NCBI RefSeq assembly: GCF_020360975.1
Contig: NW_025408675.1
Span: 2,666,001 to 2,730,000 of the forward strand
From: Hirsutella rhossiliensis
Taxonomy: Eukaryota; Ascomycota; Sordariomycetes; Hypocreales; Ophiocordycipitaceae
Reading direction: 5' to 3'
Length of the DNA: 64,000 nt
The number at the start of each line of letters is the position of its first letter. Positions within the stretch are counted from its first letter, which is position 1. Below, one piece after another: positions 9,744 to 21,398 of the stretch. A program made the position numbers and the translations under genes. The notes under the pieces are model-generated. The model was given only the letters and a program-made list of their open reading frames with translations, had not been told where the DNA came from and searched no databases.

Positions 9744-10986
9744 GGTGGGCGATGGCTTCCTGCGCCGAGCAGGGTGGTTTGCGTCGACTGCATCGTCGAG
9801 CAAAGAGCTTGCCTCGGAAAAGTCGTGGCCAGTGTGCCTCACCACGGCTAAAACTCGGCAAGTGTCTCGGTGTCTCGGTGAGTTTAGGTAGTCTGGGGGG
9901 GAAAGACAGTTACCCTACAGCGGGGGGCAAACACCTCTACACTGTCTGAGGGGGTAGAATGAGCATGCAAGTGTACAGTATTTCTCAACGTTTGAAGCTC
10001 GGGTGGCGCTGTTTATCTTTCTCGGAGTTTGTTCAGTGTTGAAGATCCATGCGACAAGTTTGAGATGGGTTTTATACACGCTCACATCTCACATACGTTG
10101 AACAAGGCGGACTCCGTCTTTTATCTGACAAGCTGTTCTATATGAAACGACGTTTGAATGCTGCAGCAGGGTTTGTGTCTATCAAGAAGCCAACCTTTCA
10201 GCAAAATACTGGGAATGCACGGGGGTTGAAGGTATTGAAGGACAGGCGAGTGCGGAGCAACGCGTCGAAGCTCTCTCTCGCCAACGCGAAATACCACTTA
10301 AAAAGGTGGATCGATTCTCCGTCATCCGACCTCGACGACAACGGTAATTATAGTAACTTAGTGGACTCAATTTTGGTATGAATAATGTCAAGACCAAGGG
10401 AGGGCAGAATCCATGTCTCGTGTTTCACACACACTGTGCGGATGAACGCCCCACTATTTCGTCACTTACATATACGGTACAACTGTCGACCAAAGCGAAG
10501 TGCCTGCCTATCCAGCCCTGTGTTTATATTTCTTCGTCCCCTAATTACCGCGTCCCCAACCAGCATCCATCCATGCACATCGCGTCAGATAAAAAAGAAC
10601 AAGAGCCCGGCGAAACAGAGTTCCGTCTTCTTCTTCTGTCTTCGCCCAGCAAGTGGGCCCTGTAGGACCAAAACGAGGCCCCCACCAGCCAATCAGACGG
10701 CCCGCCTCGCCACCCGCATTACGCAAGCTCGGAGGCGACCAGGGCGACCCTTGGCGCCGGCTTGTAGCGGGGTTCGTCACGCTGCAGCAGGGGTACTTGG
10801 TACTTGGTCTTGCCTGTCGACTACCGTCATACGCCCCCGAGCCCCATCCCCTCGACCTTCATCCCTCGTCCATCATTGCGAGTCATAAGCTATCGTCGCC
10901 TCCTCTCGCTCTCGCGCAAACGAAGCTCGCCCATCCCTGAGCCCATCACTCATTCTCGCCGCACCGTCATCGACAAACCTCTCGCC
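9744..10986. promoter_or_regulatory. Divergent intergenic region between PRP22 and the Pmp3/Sna gene
   Basis: About 1.24 kb holding the 5' flanks of both genes. Small frames at 10142-10400 and 10385-10940 have no domain or start context. A CT-rich tract precedes the 10987 start. I see no TATA box that I would assign. Confidence 0.5.
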
Positions 10987-11503
10987 ATGTGCTCCGCCGA
11001 CATCTTCCTCGGTCTCTTGGCCATCCTCTTCCCCCCGCTGCCTGGTACGTCCGAACCCCTCCCGACTCCCCATACGCTCTGATCGACTCTCATCCCAAGA
11101 CTAACACTCGCCCCCAGTCTGGATCAAGTGCGGCATCTGCGGCGCCGACTCCCTCATCAACATCCTCCTCTGCGTCCTCGGCTACCTCCCCGGCCTCCTC
11201 CACTCGTGGTACATCATTGCCAAATTCCCCGAGTCCGATTACGACTACGATGCTCTGCCCCAGGACCAGGAGGGGGGCCGTGTCACCTACGTCTACGTTC
11301 AGTCGCCCAACGGCCACAGCACCCGGCCCCAGTCGCACCCCCCCAACGCCGCCATGAACTACGGCACCCAGAACCAGCCCCAGTCGCAGCAGCAGCACGG
11401 ACTCACGTCGGCGGGCGAGGGCAGCGCCGGCAATCAGCGCGGCGTACCCCCGTCGTACGCAGAGGTCGTTGCCGGCGACCACAAGATTCAGACACGGGAT
11501 TAA
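10987..11503 (+). CDS. Pmp3/Sna-family membrane proteolipid with a PPSY tail
   Basis: Small UPF0057/Pmp3-family protein. Two exons, 10987-11044 and 11118-11503, are joined by an intron with GTACGT...CCCCAG; 147 residues. The core is MCSADIFLGLLAILFPPLPV, then a Cys-containing turn, then ILLCVLGYLPGLLHSWYIIA: two membrane segments at residues about 5-20 and 34-52, as in the family. Unlike the roughly 55-residue Pmp3 peptides, it has a long hydrophilic tail rich in Gln and Ser that carries GVPPSYAEVV. PPSY is a PPxY motif of the kind bound by Nedd4/Rsp5 ligases. Yeast Sna3 and Sna4 are Pmp3-family proteins sorted to the vacuole through such motifs, so a Sna-like role is the better guess. Confidence 0.9.
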
Positions 11504-11974
11504 TGCCGGAGCAGCGTCTTGCCGGTGTTCAGACTTGGAGATCAGTGCTGCCGTGGGACCGAGGGACAAGCAGCAGCTAGCTTGCATTCTGTGCTGCTGT
11601 GCCATCTCATCTCTCTCGGATCACGGGGCTACATTGTGCAATGGGTGCTGTCATGACGGTGCTGATGAGTGACGACCATGGGGGCGTTTATTGTATGGTG
11701 ACGGACCACTGGCTGGTTGATTGGCGTTGATTTGTTTAGGTATATCCTCGATACCGCTGGTATGAACGGGTTGGTGTTGCCTCGATGGCTCGAGTTTACT
11801 GAAATTTGCTCTACTCTCATTTGTATCTTGGCACTGTCCCTGAATTGCCCAACCAATGAGTTCCTTCCGGCCTATCCCCCAACCTGGCTCTACTTCCCAC
11901 TTCCGCTTCCGCTTCCACTTCGCACGAGGAGGCACCGTGGCAGTCAACACTTCTGCCTTGCAAACACGTCTAGT
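11504..11974. other. Convergent 3' intergenic region (Pmp3/Sna - ARB1)
   Basis: About 470 bp between two convergent stop codons, presumably shared 3' UTRs. No gene is seen. Confidence 0.5.
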
Positions 11975-13595
11975 TTAGTCTTCATTGGCCTCGCGCGCTT
12001 GCTGCTCCTCCTCTGCATGAGGATCCTGCACCGACGGCGCAGGCCGCTCATTCACCCGCGGCTGCTTGTAGTACTTCATCAGCACCTGTGGCAAAAAAGT
12101 GTAAAAGGTCGGCACAACGTCCGTCACGGCCTTGACGAATCGAATGCCCGCGTCCAGCTCGACAATGGTCAGCGCCATCTTCATCCCCGGCCGCATGTTG
12201 GCTAGGAGCGACTGCTCAAAATACAGCCACGAGCCGCCGGATTCGCCGTAGGGCGACGCGATGACCGGGGTTTCCCAGCCGTCTTCAATCGTGGTGGGCT
12301 TGAAGAAAGCCTTGCCAATGGGGCCTGCGCGGAGCTTGCTGTCCGCCACCTCGAGCCGACCGAACCGCTCGGCCACGTCTGCGCGGGGCTGCTGAATCTC
12401 GACAACCTCGAGGGCGCACGTATGCTCCTTTGCGATGCCGAGGCGCCCTTGCTGCGCCGCCTTCAAAACCTCGACCTCGCCGAGGAGAGCGCAGGCAGAG
12501 TAGAAGATGGCTTTGGCATCGAAGCCTTCGGGGAGCCGGAGGCTGGAACAATTCCAGTCCTCGGGACTTGGGGGAGAAAAGAGGTCAATGGCCGACAGGT
12601 GAAAGGCACCGGGCAACGAATGCTGCAGCTCGTCCAGCAGTGGCCATTCCTCTCTTGCGTCCGTACAGAGGCGAAGGGCCCGCTTGACGTCGTCTTCGTA
12701 CTCAGGACACACGTCGTGATGCAAAATGTACTTGAGGAAGTTCTCGGCGAGAGCGGCCGCAGTCTCCATCTTTTGGAGGTCACCCCCCGTCATGATGAGC
12801 AGCGAGGTGGAGAAGAAGCCAGCGAGGACGCCGGTAAAGTCGACACTCCAGTGCTCGTCATCGCCGTGGTAGTACCTGTCGTCGGCAGCGGAGCCGCTGT
12901 GCACCGCGTCAGTGGCCGTGGCATCCAGCCGCTCGGCCGGGGTGAGAGTCCGGGTGTCCTTTTCCTCGAGTCCGCCAAAGGCCTTGCCAGAGGTGTCGAT
13001 GCCGCCGAGGAAGAGATACTCGTTAAAATAGCGAGACTGCTCCGGGCTGAGACGTCGGCGGGCCCGGAAGCGTTGGATGCAAGACTGGATGCGCCTATAG
13101 CGCTGGGTCAGCACAGGGTTTGACACCGAGTAGAAGAGGTGGAAGAGCGGCGTACTCTTCGAATAGCAAGTCACTAGGATCAAGGGTCAGCAAAAGTCTC
13201 ACGATGCGAGGCGGAAGCAACCCACGAACCTTGCATATATGTGATCCTTTTCCTCCGAGGCTTCGTCGGGAGTCAAGGGCGGATCGGCAAAGAATTCTGA
13301 TGACGGATCAGCGTCGCATCCTGCCAAGCCAAAGGACCCCACTGCACACACCTTCGAACCCAGTTCCGCGGTTCTTGGGCAAAGCCGTGGGCCCTCGTTT
13401 GGCGGCTGACTTGCGGTTGCCCCTGTTCTTCTTCTTCTTCTTTAGCCCTGCAGCCTGCGCCTTGTTGCTATCATCAGCATCGGCGGCCTGAGCCTCTGCA
13501 TCGCCATGGAGCGCTGCGGCCGATTCATGGGCCGGCGTCAGGGGCGGCGACGCAGGCTCAAGGGCTGCGGAATCCTTTGCAGGCTCGGGTGACAT
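11975..13595 (-). CDS. ARB1: Arb1, subunit of the Argonaute siRNA chaperone (ARC) complex
   Basis: In fission yeast Arb1 binds Ago1 with Arb2. The complex holds duplex siRNA and is needed for RNAi-directed H3K9 methylation and heterochromatin. Exons are 13595-13352, 13296-13230 and 13094-11975, giving 476 residues. Exon 1 carries a Lys-rich nuclear-type stretch (LKKKKKNRGNRKSAAKRG) followed by the family hallmark GTGFEEFFADPPLTPDEASE, read only after removing intron 1 (GTGTGT...ATCAG). Intron 2 (13229-13095) joins EEKDHIYA to RRIQSCIQRFRARRRLSPEQ. The rest matches the Arb1 domain (YFNEYLFLGGIDTSGKAFGG). An alternative acceptor for intron 2 near 13173 cannot be fully excluded. Confidence 0.9.
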
Positions 13596-15857
13596 GGTGT
13601 TGAGCAGCGCCGATGTCGATGGGGACTGCGCAGGAAACGGGAGGGCGGGGAGTGCAGAGATGCTCCTGGAAAGAATGCGCGCAGCTCGTTTGAGGGGTGA
13701 ACAGGTCGGCCTTGAGGACTGAGGCTGCCATCCGGCGGGACGATTGCCCGGCAGGCGCCCGCGGTTTGGAGAGTAAGTGATTCACTGCGCAACGCGTTGG
13801 AAGCTCACTGGGTGCCGTCATTTTCAGGGCTCGGTTTCAGGGCCGCGCCAGGTTGTAAAACGAGTCGATTGCAGTGGCAGCCCTGCAGAGAGAATGGAGC
13901 CGTGAACACATGGCAAGCCCCGGTCAAGCAAACGACGCATGCCTACGGTTTGCTCACAGCCCACACACAAGGCAGGCCTGTGGTTTGAAGGCCAGGAGGC
14001 CATGCAGCGGCCCCCAGCATCTACTTGATGGAGGCCACGACACCATGTGCGGGAGTGATGAATGGACGGGTCCAACAAGAAGGCCGTGGGTCAGATGAAG
14101 AAGCTGTCAGATGACGGCCTGTCCCTTGCGCCGGATGCTGCAGCCGGCCACTCAAGGCGACGCTGCGTGGGCTGATGATTCGCTCGGGGCGTGCAAGAAG
14201 TCCATGGCCACGACAAACGCCTTCATCGGCAAGCCAGAGTCTGAGGGTGGAAACGAGGGCCGAGTGACGCTGGATGGATGAACAGAGAGGGCAGGAGAGT
14301 TGCCACAGGGGATGGCAATGAAGGGATACAACAGCAGAAGCGTCGCGTGGCAAGCGATGCGTGACCGTCTTGTGTGAGCGTGTTGCGTGACGTCGGCCTG
14401 AGTTCAGAGCTTGCTTGTGCTGCTGCTGAGCTGTCCGTCACTGGTTGGTTCGAGCTTGGGTGGGTGCAAGTCTCTCCATCAGTCAGCCATGGGAATGGGG
14501 TCCGTTCATCCGGCGCAGTCGGCGCACTCCCCAGGGGCCTACTGTACAGGTGGTGGGGGGTCCCTGCGCGCGGATCTCGCCTTGCCCTGCGCTGCCTGCA
14601 CTGCACCTGCGCTGCCCCAGCCTCAGCCCCAGCCACAGCCCGCGCGACCAAACTGACTCAGCGGGCCAGCAAGCGTTAGTACCTGGTGCAGCACTTTACA
14701 TAATTAACGAGACACCTGAGTTAAGTAATTAGATAATAATACCAACTACCATTCTTTGGGCGCAAAACCTAGGACTCAACTTGGCTCACGCATACCGAGT
14801 ACAGAGCAGGCATCCTGAACCAAATGCTGTGGAGAACCGCCAGTTGAGGCATCACGCTCGCACGCTAGCTGTGGCTCGGCGATGATACACTTCTGTCAAC
14901 CCGCAGTATTAATTAGTACGTACGCGTCTGGGTCAGGAACCTAAGTGAACCGTGTTCCGGAGGTATGCTGGCCAGTCTGTGGCGCAGCGCTCATCCATTA
15001 TCGTCCATCATCGTCCATCATCGTCAGGGGTCCAACCACTCATCCTCATCAGAGCACCTCGCTTGGACACGCGAACCCCGCGCTCTGCCTTGGGAAAGGA
15101 TCCGCCCGCGAAAAAGAAACTCAGCAGCCTGTTCGTGACTGATGGACATCGACAAACCTTCCCATGCATCGTACAACACGGGACCAGATGGTGTGCTGTA
15201 ACGAACGCGAGTGACTTGTCGGTACCTGCAGTCTCCCCCCACGCTCCCCTCCCGGAGCCCCTCTGCCCCCCCTCCCGCTCGACCCGTGGCCTCGGGCTGT
15301 TCAGCGCCCATTGGCCTGTTGCAGTCCGTCCCCCCCAAGTACACCGAGGTACCTGGCCCAGTCCTCCCGCCACGCCCAGATTCGTCTGCCGCAATGCATA
15401 GTGAGTGTGGCTGTTAACAGACAGCCCGACCACGCTCCCTCCGACCAACATCTGTCCGCTCTTGGGCTGCCCCTTGGCATTTTGCCTCGCGCCCTTCCTT
15501 TGTTCCTCCCCCAATCCCATATATCTTCGAGGCCGTCGCACGCTCTCTCACGCGCTTCTCCCCTTCTTGGCCCTCCCCTTTTAGTCCTTGCAATCGGCAT
15601 CCCACACCTGGCGCCCAAGTCGTCACCCAAACCTTCTTCGCCAACTCTTGACCAGCCGATGACTCTGCGTAACCATCGCCGCCATCTCTATTCTCCCTCG
15701 ACGATTTCCCCTATACTCTCCCTCAATACCGAGCCCGGCTCGGCTGCGCACTGCCAGTTGATCCTTAGGCGGCGGCGACACGAGCTCGGTCTTCGCCACT
15801 CCCTGAAAAGGTCGTCGCCACTCTCCCTCGCCCGACGACGCACATACCCCATCTGTC
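13596..15857. promoter_or_regulatory. Divergent intergenic region between ARB1 and the IPK gene
   Basis: About 2.26 kb containing both promoters. The last 300 bp before the IPK start are strongly CT-rich (long C/T runs at about 15230-15300 and 15540-15850), typical of fungal leaders. Near 15000 a 12-bp unit, ATCGTCCATCAT, is repeated two to three times. Several overlapping open frames on both strands (14220-15640) have no domain and mixed composition. No gene is supported. Confidence 0.5.
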
Positions 15858-17051
15858 ATGGGCCGCAAAGAACTTCCCAGTCGCGATCAGCTCCGTGACT
15901 ACAACTATGCCGTCGCCGGACAGTAAGCTCTCCCGCTGCTGGATATTGCACTCGCCTCGTGCAAAAGCTGACCCATGTCCTCTCTCAGTGCGGGCACCAT
16001 GTGCGACGCCGACGGCGAGCTCTTCATCAAGCCCTGTACGCAGTCCGAAATCGACTTCTACGAATCTGCGGCGCGCCGACGCCCCGAGTTTGCTGAGCTG
16101 ATGCCCCTGTTCATGGGTATCCTGACGTTGAGTGACCCTGCCGACGGCATCGACGAAGCTGTCGCCGGAGTCATCTCGGATGCCGGCGACGTCAAGACCA
16201 CCAAAGAGCAGATTGCTGCGACTATCGCCGAGCACATGTCAAGGCCCCCGACGGAGCGCCAGTCCGAGGACAATGTCACCTGGAAATCCACAAAGGGCAG
16301 GAAGATCAAGACGGACACGGCCGTTGTCCTCGAGAACACGACACACGGATTCAAAAAGGCAAACGTCCTCGATGTGAAGCTGGGCGTGCGACTGTGGGCC
16401 GACGATGCACCGTTGGAGAAGAAGCGCCGCTTCGACAAGATCTCATCTGAGACGACTCACGACAAGCTGGGATTCCGCATCGCCGGCATGCGCGTCTACC
16501 ACGGGTCGCAGGATGCTTCGCAGCTGGACGAGGAAGGATACAAGATATATGACAAGGACTACGGCCGAGTGTCGGTCAACGAGGCCAACGTGGTGGACGA
16601 GTTTCGCAAGTTCGTCTTTAGCAAAGCTGCCGGCATCGACCAGGACATGGGCAAGGCCGTCTGCGCCGCCTTTGCGCGTGATTTGACACGGGTCCGCGAG
16701 GTCATGACCCGGCACGAGAGCCGGATGTACTCGACGTCGCTGCTCTTCGTCTTTGAAGGCGACGGCGAAGCCCTGCGCGCCGCCATTGAAGAGAACAATG
16801 CCTTGGTGGAGTCTGCCGCCGGGTGGGCGCCGCCGGATCGGACGGCCAAGCGCAACGACAGCGGCATCGACCTGGCCGAGCCGGACGACGACAACGACCT
16901 GGAGGAGCTAGAGGCTTCGCTCCCGCAAATATACTCGTTGAAGCTGATTGACTTTGCCCACGCGCAGTGGACGCCAGGGCTGGGCCCTGACGAGAACATT
17001 CTGAAGGGTGTCCGGAGCTTGGAGCGAATTTTCACGCAGATGGCGCAATAA
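15858..17051 (+). CDS. Inositol polyphosphate multikinase (IPK2/Arg82 family)
   Basis: Phosphorylates inositol trisphosphate to tetrakis- and pentakisphosphate (IPK superfamily). Exons are 15858-15922 and 15989-17051; the intron is GTAAGC...TCTCAG; 375 residues. Exon 1 encodes MGRKELPSRDQLRDYNYAVA. The junction restores AVAGHAGTMCDADGELFIKP, which is the family's first conserved block. The inositol-binding PxxxDxKxG signature appears as ANVLDVKLGVRLW, with Asp at about 150 and Lys at about 152. STSLLFVFEG lies at about 270 and the metal-binding LIDFAHAQW at about 341-349. An acidic insert (EPDDDNDLEELE) precedes the last block. The length is normal for fungal members. It is followed in tandem by CLP1. 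Confidence 0.95.
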
Positions 17052-17709
17052 TCTTGGCAACACTAGAGGCAAGGCTCCGAAGAGAAGAATACAGGGTTCA
17101 TAGACGGTGGGGGAAACATTGATGAGCATGAATCAGGAAAGAGGACGGCACAGGGCACCCGTTGACGGAGCCGCATCATCAGACATTGGACGGCGACGTC
17201 TGGCGACGGAGAGGCCCCATGAAGAGAAGATACCCAGGGCGGGCTGCATGGAACCGCGGGCTGTGAGGATCAAGAAGACGTCCGTCCACGAGGCGACGCA
17301 GCCTTTTCATTCTTGTTGTCTGGCCGGCGTTTATGGCGCACAAGCCTTGACGGTGTTTACCTAGGTAGTTGATAACCTTGTGATGGCCTCTGCTGGGCAA
17401 TCGGGCTTCGAAACGGAGCGCCAGCACTGAAGAATCACCATTCTACGATGCACATTTTCCACGTACAGTACAGTAGTTACCTAGGTAAGGTATGTACAAG
17501 GGGCTGGTACCGATGGTGATTTATGACGGCATTTACCTCGAGCTTCTCCACCTTGGCTGCTCCGGCCCTTACATAAGGGCACCCCACCCGCGGCCTTGGA
17601 TGCAGCCGAGCTTCTGGAAGGGCGGTGGAAGCAGGCTCCAGCTGCCCAAAATCCGCGGCGACATGTAGGTAGCAATAAACTGCCTCTTCTCGCCCAGTCC
17701 TCGCGCGCC
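17052..17709. promoter_or_regulatory. Intergenic region upstream of CLP1 with TACCTAGGTA palindromes
   Basis: About 660 bp. Two copies of the palindrome TTACCTAGGTA occur, at about 17357 and 17478. The second is followed by AAGGTATGTAC. Related TAGGTA motifs cluster upstream of the POM33-like gene. No coding sequence is seen. Confidence 0.45.
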
Positions 17710-19280
17710 ATGTCGATTCCAGGCCTGGGGCAGATCCCGGCTCAGGTAAGCTCCCTTCTCCCCGCGAGCCCTGTGAAAAGAAAGCTGGCTGACGCCTTGC
17801 CTCTCCAGCCCGCCGTGTCGTCGACGCGCACCATCACGCTCAAGCCCGCGTGGGAGTGGCGCTTCCAGGTGGCGACGGGCCGCAGCGTCGCCGTCAAGCT
17901 GGTCGCGGGCACGGCCGACAAGGAGGGCGTCGAGCTGGCGCCGCGCACCGCCTACACGCTGACGGGCACCAGGTCGAGCATCCTGACGTGGAGCGGGTGC
18001 GAGCTCGAGGTCGAGGGCCGCTGCGACGACGACTCGGTTGTCCAGTACGCCCACCCGGCCGCCAACCCGGCCACCGCCCACCTGAATCTGCACGCCCGTC
18101 TCGTAGACATGCGCGCCGCGGCAGCCCGGCTCGGCTGCGAGGGGCCCCGCGTGCTCGTCGCGGGGCCGCCCAGTGCGGGCAAGACGACGCTGGCGCGCAC
18201 GCTGACAAGTTACGCCACGAGGCAGGGCCACCAGCCCGTGGCCGTCAATGCGGACCCGCGGCAGGGCATGCTCAGCTTGCCGGGCACGCTGAGCGCCGCC
18301 GTCTTCGCCACCGTCATGGACCCGGAGGCTGCCGACGGCTGGGGCAGCACGCCGACCAGCGGGCCCAGTCCCGTGCCTGTCAAGCTGCCGCTCGTCTACT
18401 ACTTTGGCCGCGACTCGGCCGAGGACGATGCCGACCTGTACAAGGAGCTTGTCGGGCGCATCGCCAGCGCCGTCAGCGCGAGGCTTAGCGAGGACGCGAG
18501 TGTCCGGAGCGCGGGTGTCATTGTTGACGGGATGCGCATCGGTGAGGAGAGCAAGATTGGCCTCGACCTGATTGCCCACGTTGTCGACGAACTTTCCGGT
18601 AAGCCGCCCTGCAATAGTGGCAGCAGCAGCACACAAGCACGGACTAACAATTGGCGGCAGTCAACGTGGTCGTCGTCATCGGCTCAACCAGCATGAGCGC
18701 CGAGCTGACGAAGCGATTCGCGAGCGAAAAGACGAGCCTCGGGGAGCCGATCCAGGTTGTGGCCCTGGACCGGTCCGAGGGCGTGGCGGAGCGAGACGAG
18801 AGCTTCATGGAGCACGCCCGCGAGCAAATCATTAAGGAGTACTTTTTCGGCGGCGCGCGACGCTCCCTGAGCCCGCAGATTCAGCAGGTGGACTTCGACA
18901 GCCTCATCATCTACAAGGCACCCGAAGGTGCGTCCCCCTGTTACCTCGCACCCCCAACGACCGACGCAAGGGCCCGTTGTTTGCTAATGCGTATCTGCTT
19001 GTGTCCCGTGTCAGACCCGGCATACGGGCAGGAAGCGTGCCTGGTGCGCGAGGAGCCGAGCTCCGTCATGCAGCACTGGACGCTGGCCGTCATGCACGCG
19101 TCGACGAGGGACGGGCCCGAGGCGGTGCGGGTGGCCAGCGTCATGGGCTTTGTCTACGTGTCCGACGTGGACGAGGAGCGGCGCAAGATCAAGGTGCTGG
19201 CGCCGGTGGGCGGCCGGCTGGGGGACAGGCCGTTGGTGTGGGGGAAGTGGCCGGAGCCATACATGAATCTGTTGGGCTAG
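17710..19280 (+). CDS. CLP1: mRNA cleavage and polyadenylation factor CLP1
   Basis: Nuclear subunit of pre-mRNA cleavage factor IA, linking cleavage to termination. Exons are 17710-17745, 17809-18598, 18661-18927 and 19015-19280; all junctions are in phase and give 452 residues, the usual length. The N-terminal beta-sandwich starts around RTITLKPAWEWRFQVATGRS. Walker A is GPPSAGKTT at about 130-138. A following block is PVAVNADPRQGMLSLPGTLS. The C-terminal domain has VVVVIGSTSMSAELTKRF and FVYVSDVDEERRKIKVLAPV. Yeast Clp1 binds ATP but shows no kinase activity, whereas the animal protein is an RNA 5'-kinase; the sequence alone does not tell which applies. The first exon encodes only 12 residues, so it would be missed by naive ORF calling. 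Confidence 0.95.
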
Positions 19281-21398
19281 CTACCTAGCTTCCTATGCAG
19301 GGCTCAGAGTGGGCGATACCGGCCGGCTTGAGCTGGAGCTGAAGGTGCATACTGTGTGTTGGTGAGCGAATGGGCTGATTGGTGCGTCTTTGCCCTGCAG
19401 TCGAGGCTCCAAAAAACAGTCTTTTCCGAGGAAAAGTCTAGATAGACAAGAAGCTTCAAGGCCATGTTGTCTGTCCGCTCTGCCATGGACGGTGAGAAGG
19501 GAGCCTGGTTTGCTGGGTCAGAGGAGGGGAGAAGACAGAGCCCCGGTAGGACGGCCCATATGACGGTGAAGTGACGACTGCATTGCGCTGCACTAGCTGC
19601 TCGCGTGGAAGAGGCTATCTCTCGGCCGCTGCATATACGCGTATCGGATCGGATGGCTGCCGTCTTTGGGACGCTCCCGTCTCCGATGCCGGCTCCGTCC
19701 GCATGGTTGGTTGAGGACTAGTTATGTGTGAGAGGCTTGGCTGGGTGAGGACGACGCCGAGACGGGGAGGTGAGAGCAGATGGGCAGGTTTACTCTTCAG
19801 CAGCCAAGCAAATAGTGGCGCGTCTTTATTCAAGGGTTGATGCTGCGGAAAGCTACGATAGCTCCTTGATGCTGGGCTGCTGGTTTACCTCGTCGGCTTA
19901 CCTAAGGCATCCAGAGGGGAAACCCCGTTACGCTTAAAGCGCGCCACCTGTCTTCGTCTTTTTCGCTTCCATCTACCGCATCCCACAACTGCGAATACTG
20001 TACAGGGTGTTCGTGAAGCTTGGCAGGGTATGCAGCGGCCAGCAGCTGAAGTCGCGTGCTGCTGGCCGCGCGTTTCTGCAAGAGGTGCAGGGCCGTGATG
20101 CAATGCGGGCCACGGTGATGTGGCGGATCGTACCATGTTGCCGTGTGCGCCAAGCGTGCCAAGCAATGGTTCCAACAGAGGATCGGGATGCGGGGTGTGT
20201 TAGGTGTGCTTGTGTGTGAGTGTGAGTGTGAGTAGACCAGGATGAGTTGAAAGCCAGGGAAGAAGAGACTCTGTTGCGACGTGCAGCAAGATCAAAAGCC
20301 ATCGGGCACAGGCATTCTCAGTGAATCCGACGCTGGGCAACTGTCGGTTCCGGCAGAGAGAGGCGTGAGCATCCGGCCATGGCTTCTCGTGCAACAAGGG
20401 AGGAGCGCTAGCTTCATGTTGCTTGCACAATGTTTGCTTTGTGTCCCTTGGCGCCTTGTTGCCTACAAGCACATGGGCAGTCTGTTTAGCTGTGCTCGTA
20501 ATATGACACCGAGTCAGTCGAAACGAGGCCGTTTCAAGAGTGCTTGGCGGGTGAGCAATGTCTTCGAGAATACTCCGTACCTAGAATCCTAGATGACCAT
20601 CTCGTCGTCAGCACGGAATACTAGACATATATACCACCCCCTGTCCAGTTGGCTGCAGTGGGTGGCATTGCATCTGACAGGGCCCTCGCATCCGCAGCGA
20701 GATCCATGCCCGACAGCCATGCCCTCCCCACCGTTGCACCAACTTGCTTTGCTCGTTTGCTAAGTTAGATGCCCTCGCCTCTCCGCTGCCAAGACGCCCA
20801 AGTACGAGTCCCGTGATCCAGGTTCCCGATCCAACGCCGCCCAGGCCATGATTCAAAGAGACTCGAAGAGACATCTTCTCGTCCGTCCTTGCAGCGGAAA
20901 CAAGCTTTAGCGTCTGCATGGTCCGAGCCAAGCCCGCCCGTCACGATAGCTGTGTGCTTTGGCTTCTCTACCCCAGACTAGCACGAGCGTGATGGAGGCC
21001 TCTAGTGGAAGGCCACTGACGAGGAAGGCGTGCCGACGACGGACGTTATTTCCCCGCCTCCCCCGTCGAGGCCCCCGCATCCCCGTTTCGTTCCTTCCCC
21101 CCCTGTAGCCGCGCGGTGATGATCAACGTCGAGGGAAGGTGCGGAATACCGGGGGGCAGAGTACAAGAAAAAAGGGGGGCCCCGTTCCATCGGATCTCCT
21201 TCCTCTCCGATCTATCTTCCTCCTTCCCTTCCCTCCTCTCGTCCCGATCCCTTCGTCTTCCCCCGCAGACCAGACCATCTCCAGGCCTGCCTGCTCAGGC
21301 CTCAGTTGCTCTTCCGACCCAACCCTTCGTCGACAGTCCATCTCCGTCCCGGCAGCCTGCTTCTGCAGAGGACGCGGTCCTTTTCCCAGCACCCCTCG
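19281..21398. other. Intergenic region upstream of the ENA-type ATPase
   Basis: About 2.1 kb with no supported gene; open frames are under 165 codons, overlap on both strands and have no domain. A short (GTGTGA)n-like tract lies at about 20211-20232. Strong CT-rich runs at 21190-21270 are probably the leader and promoter of the ATPase. Confidence 0.5.
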
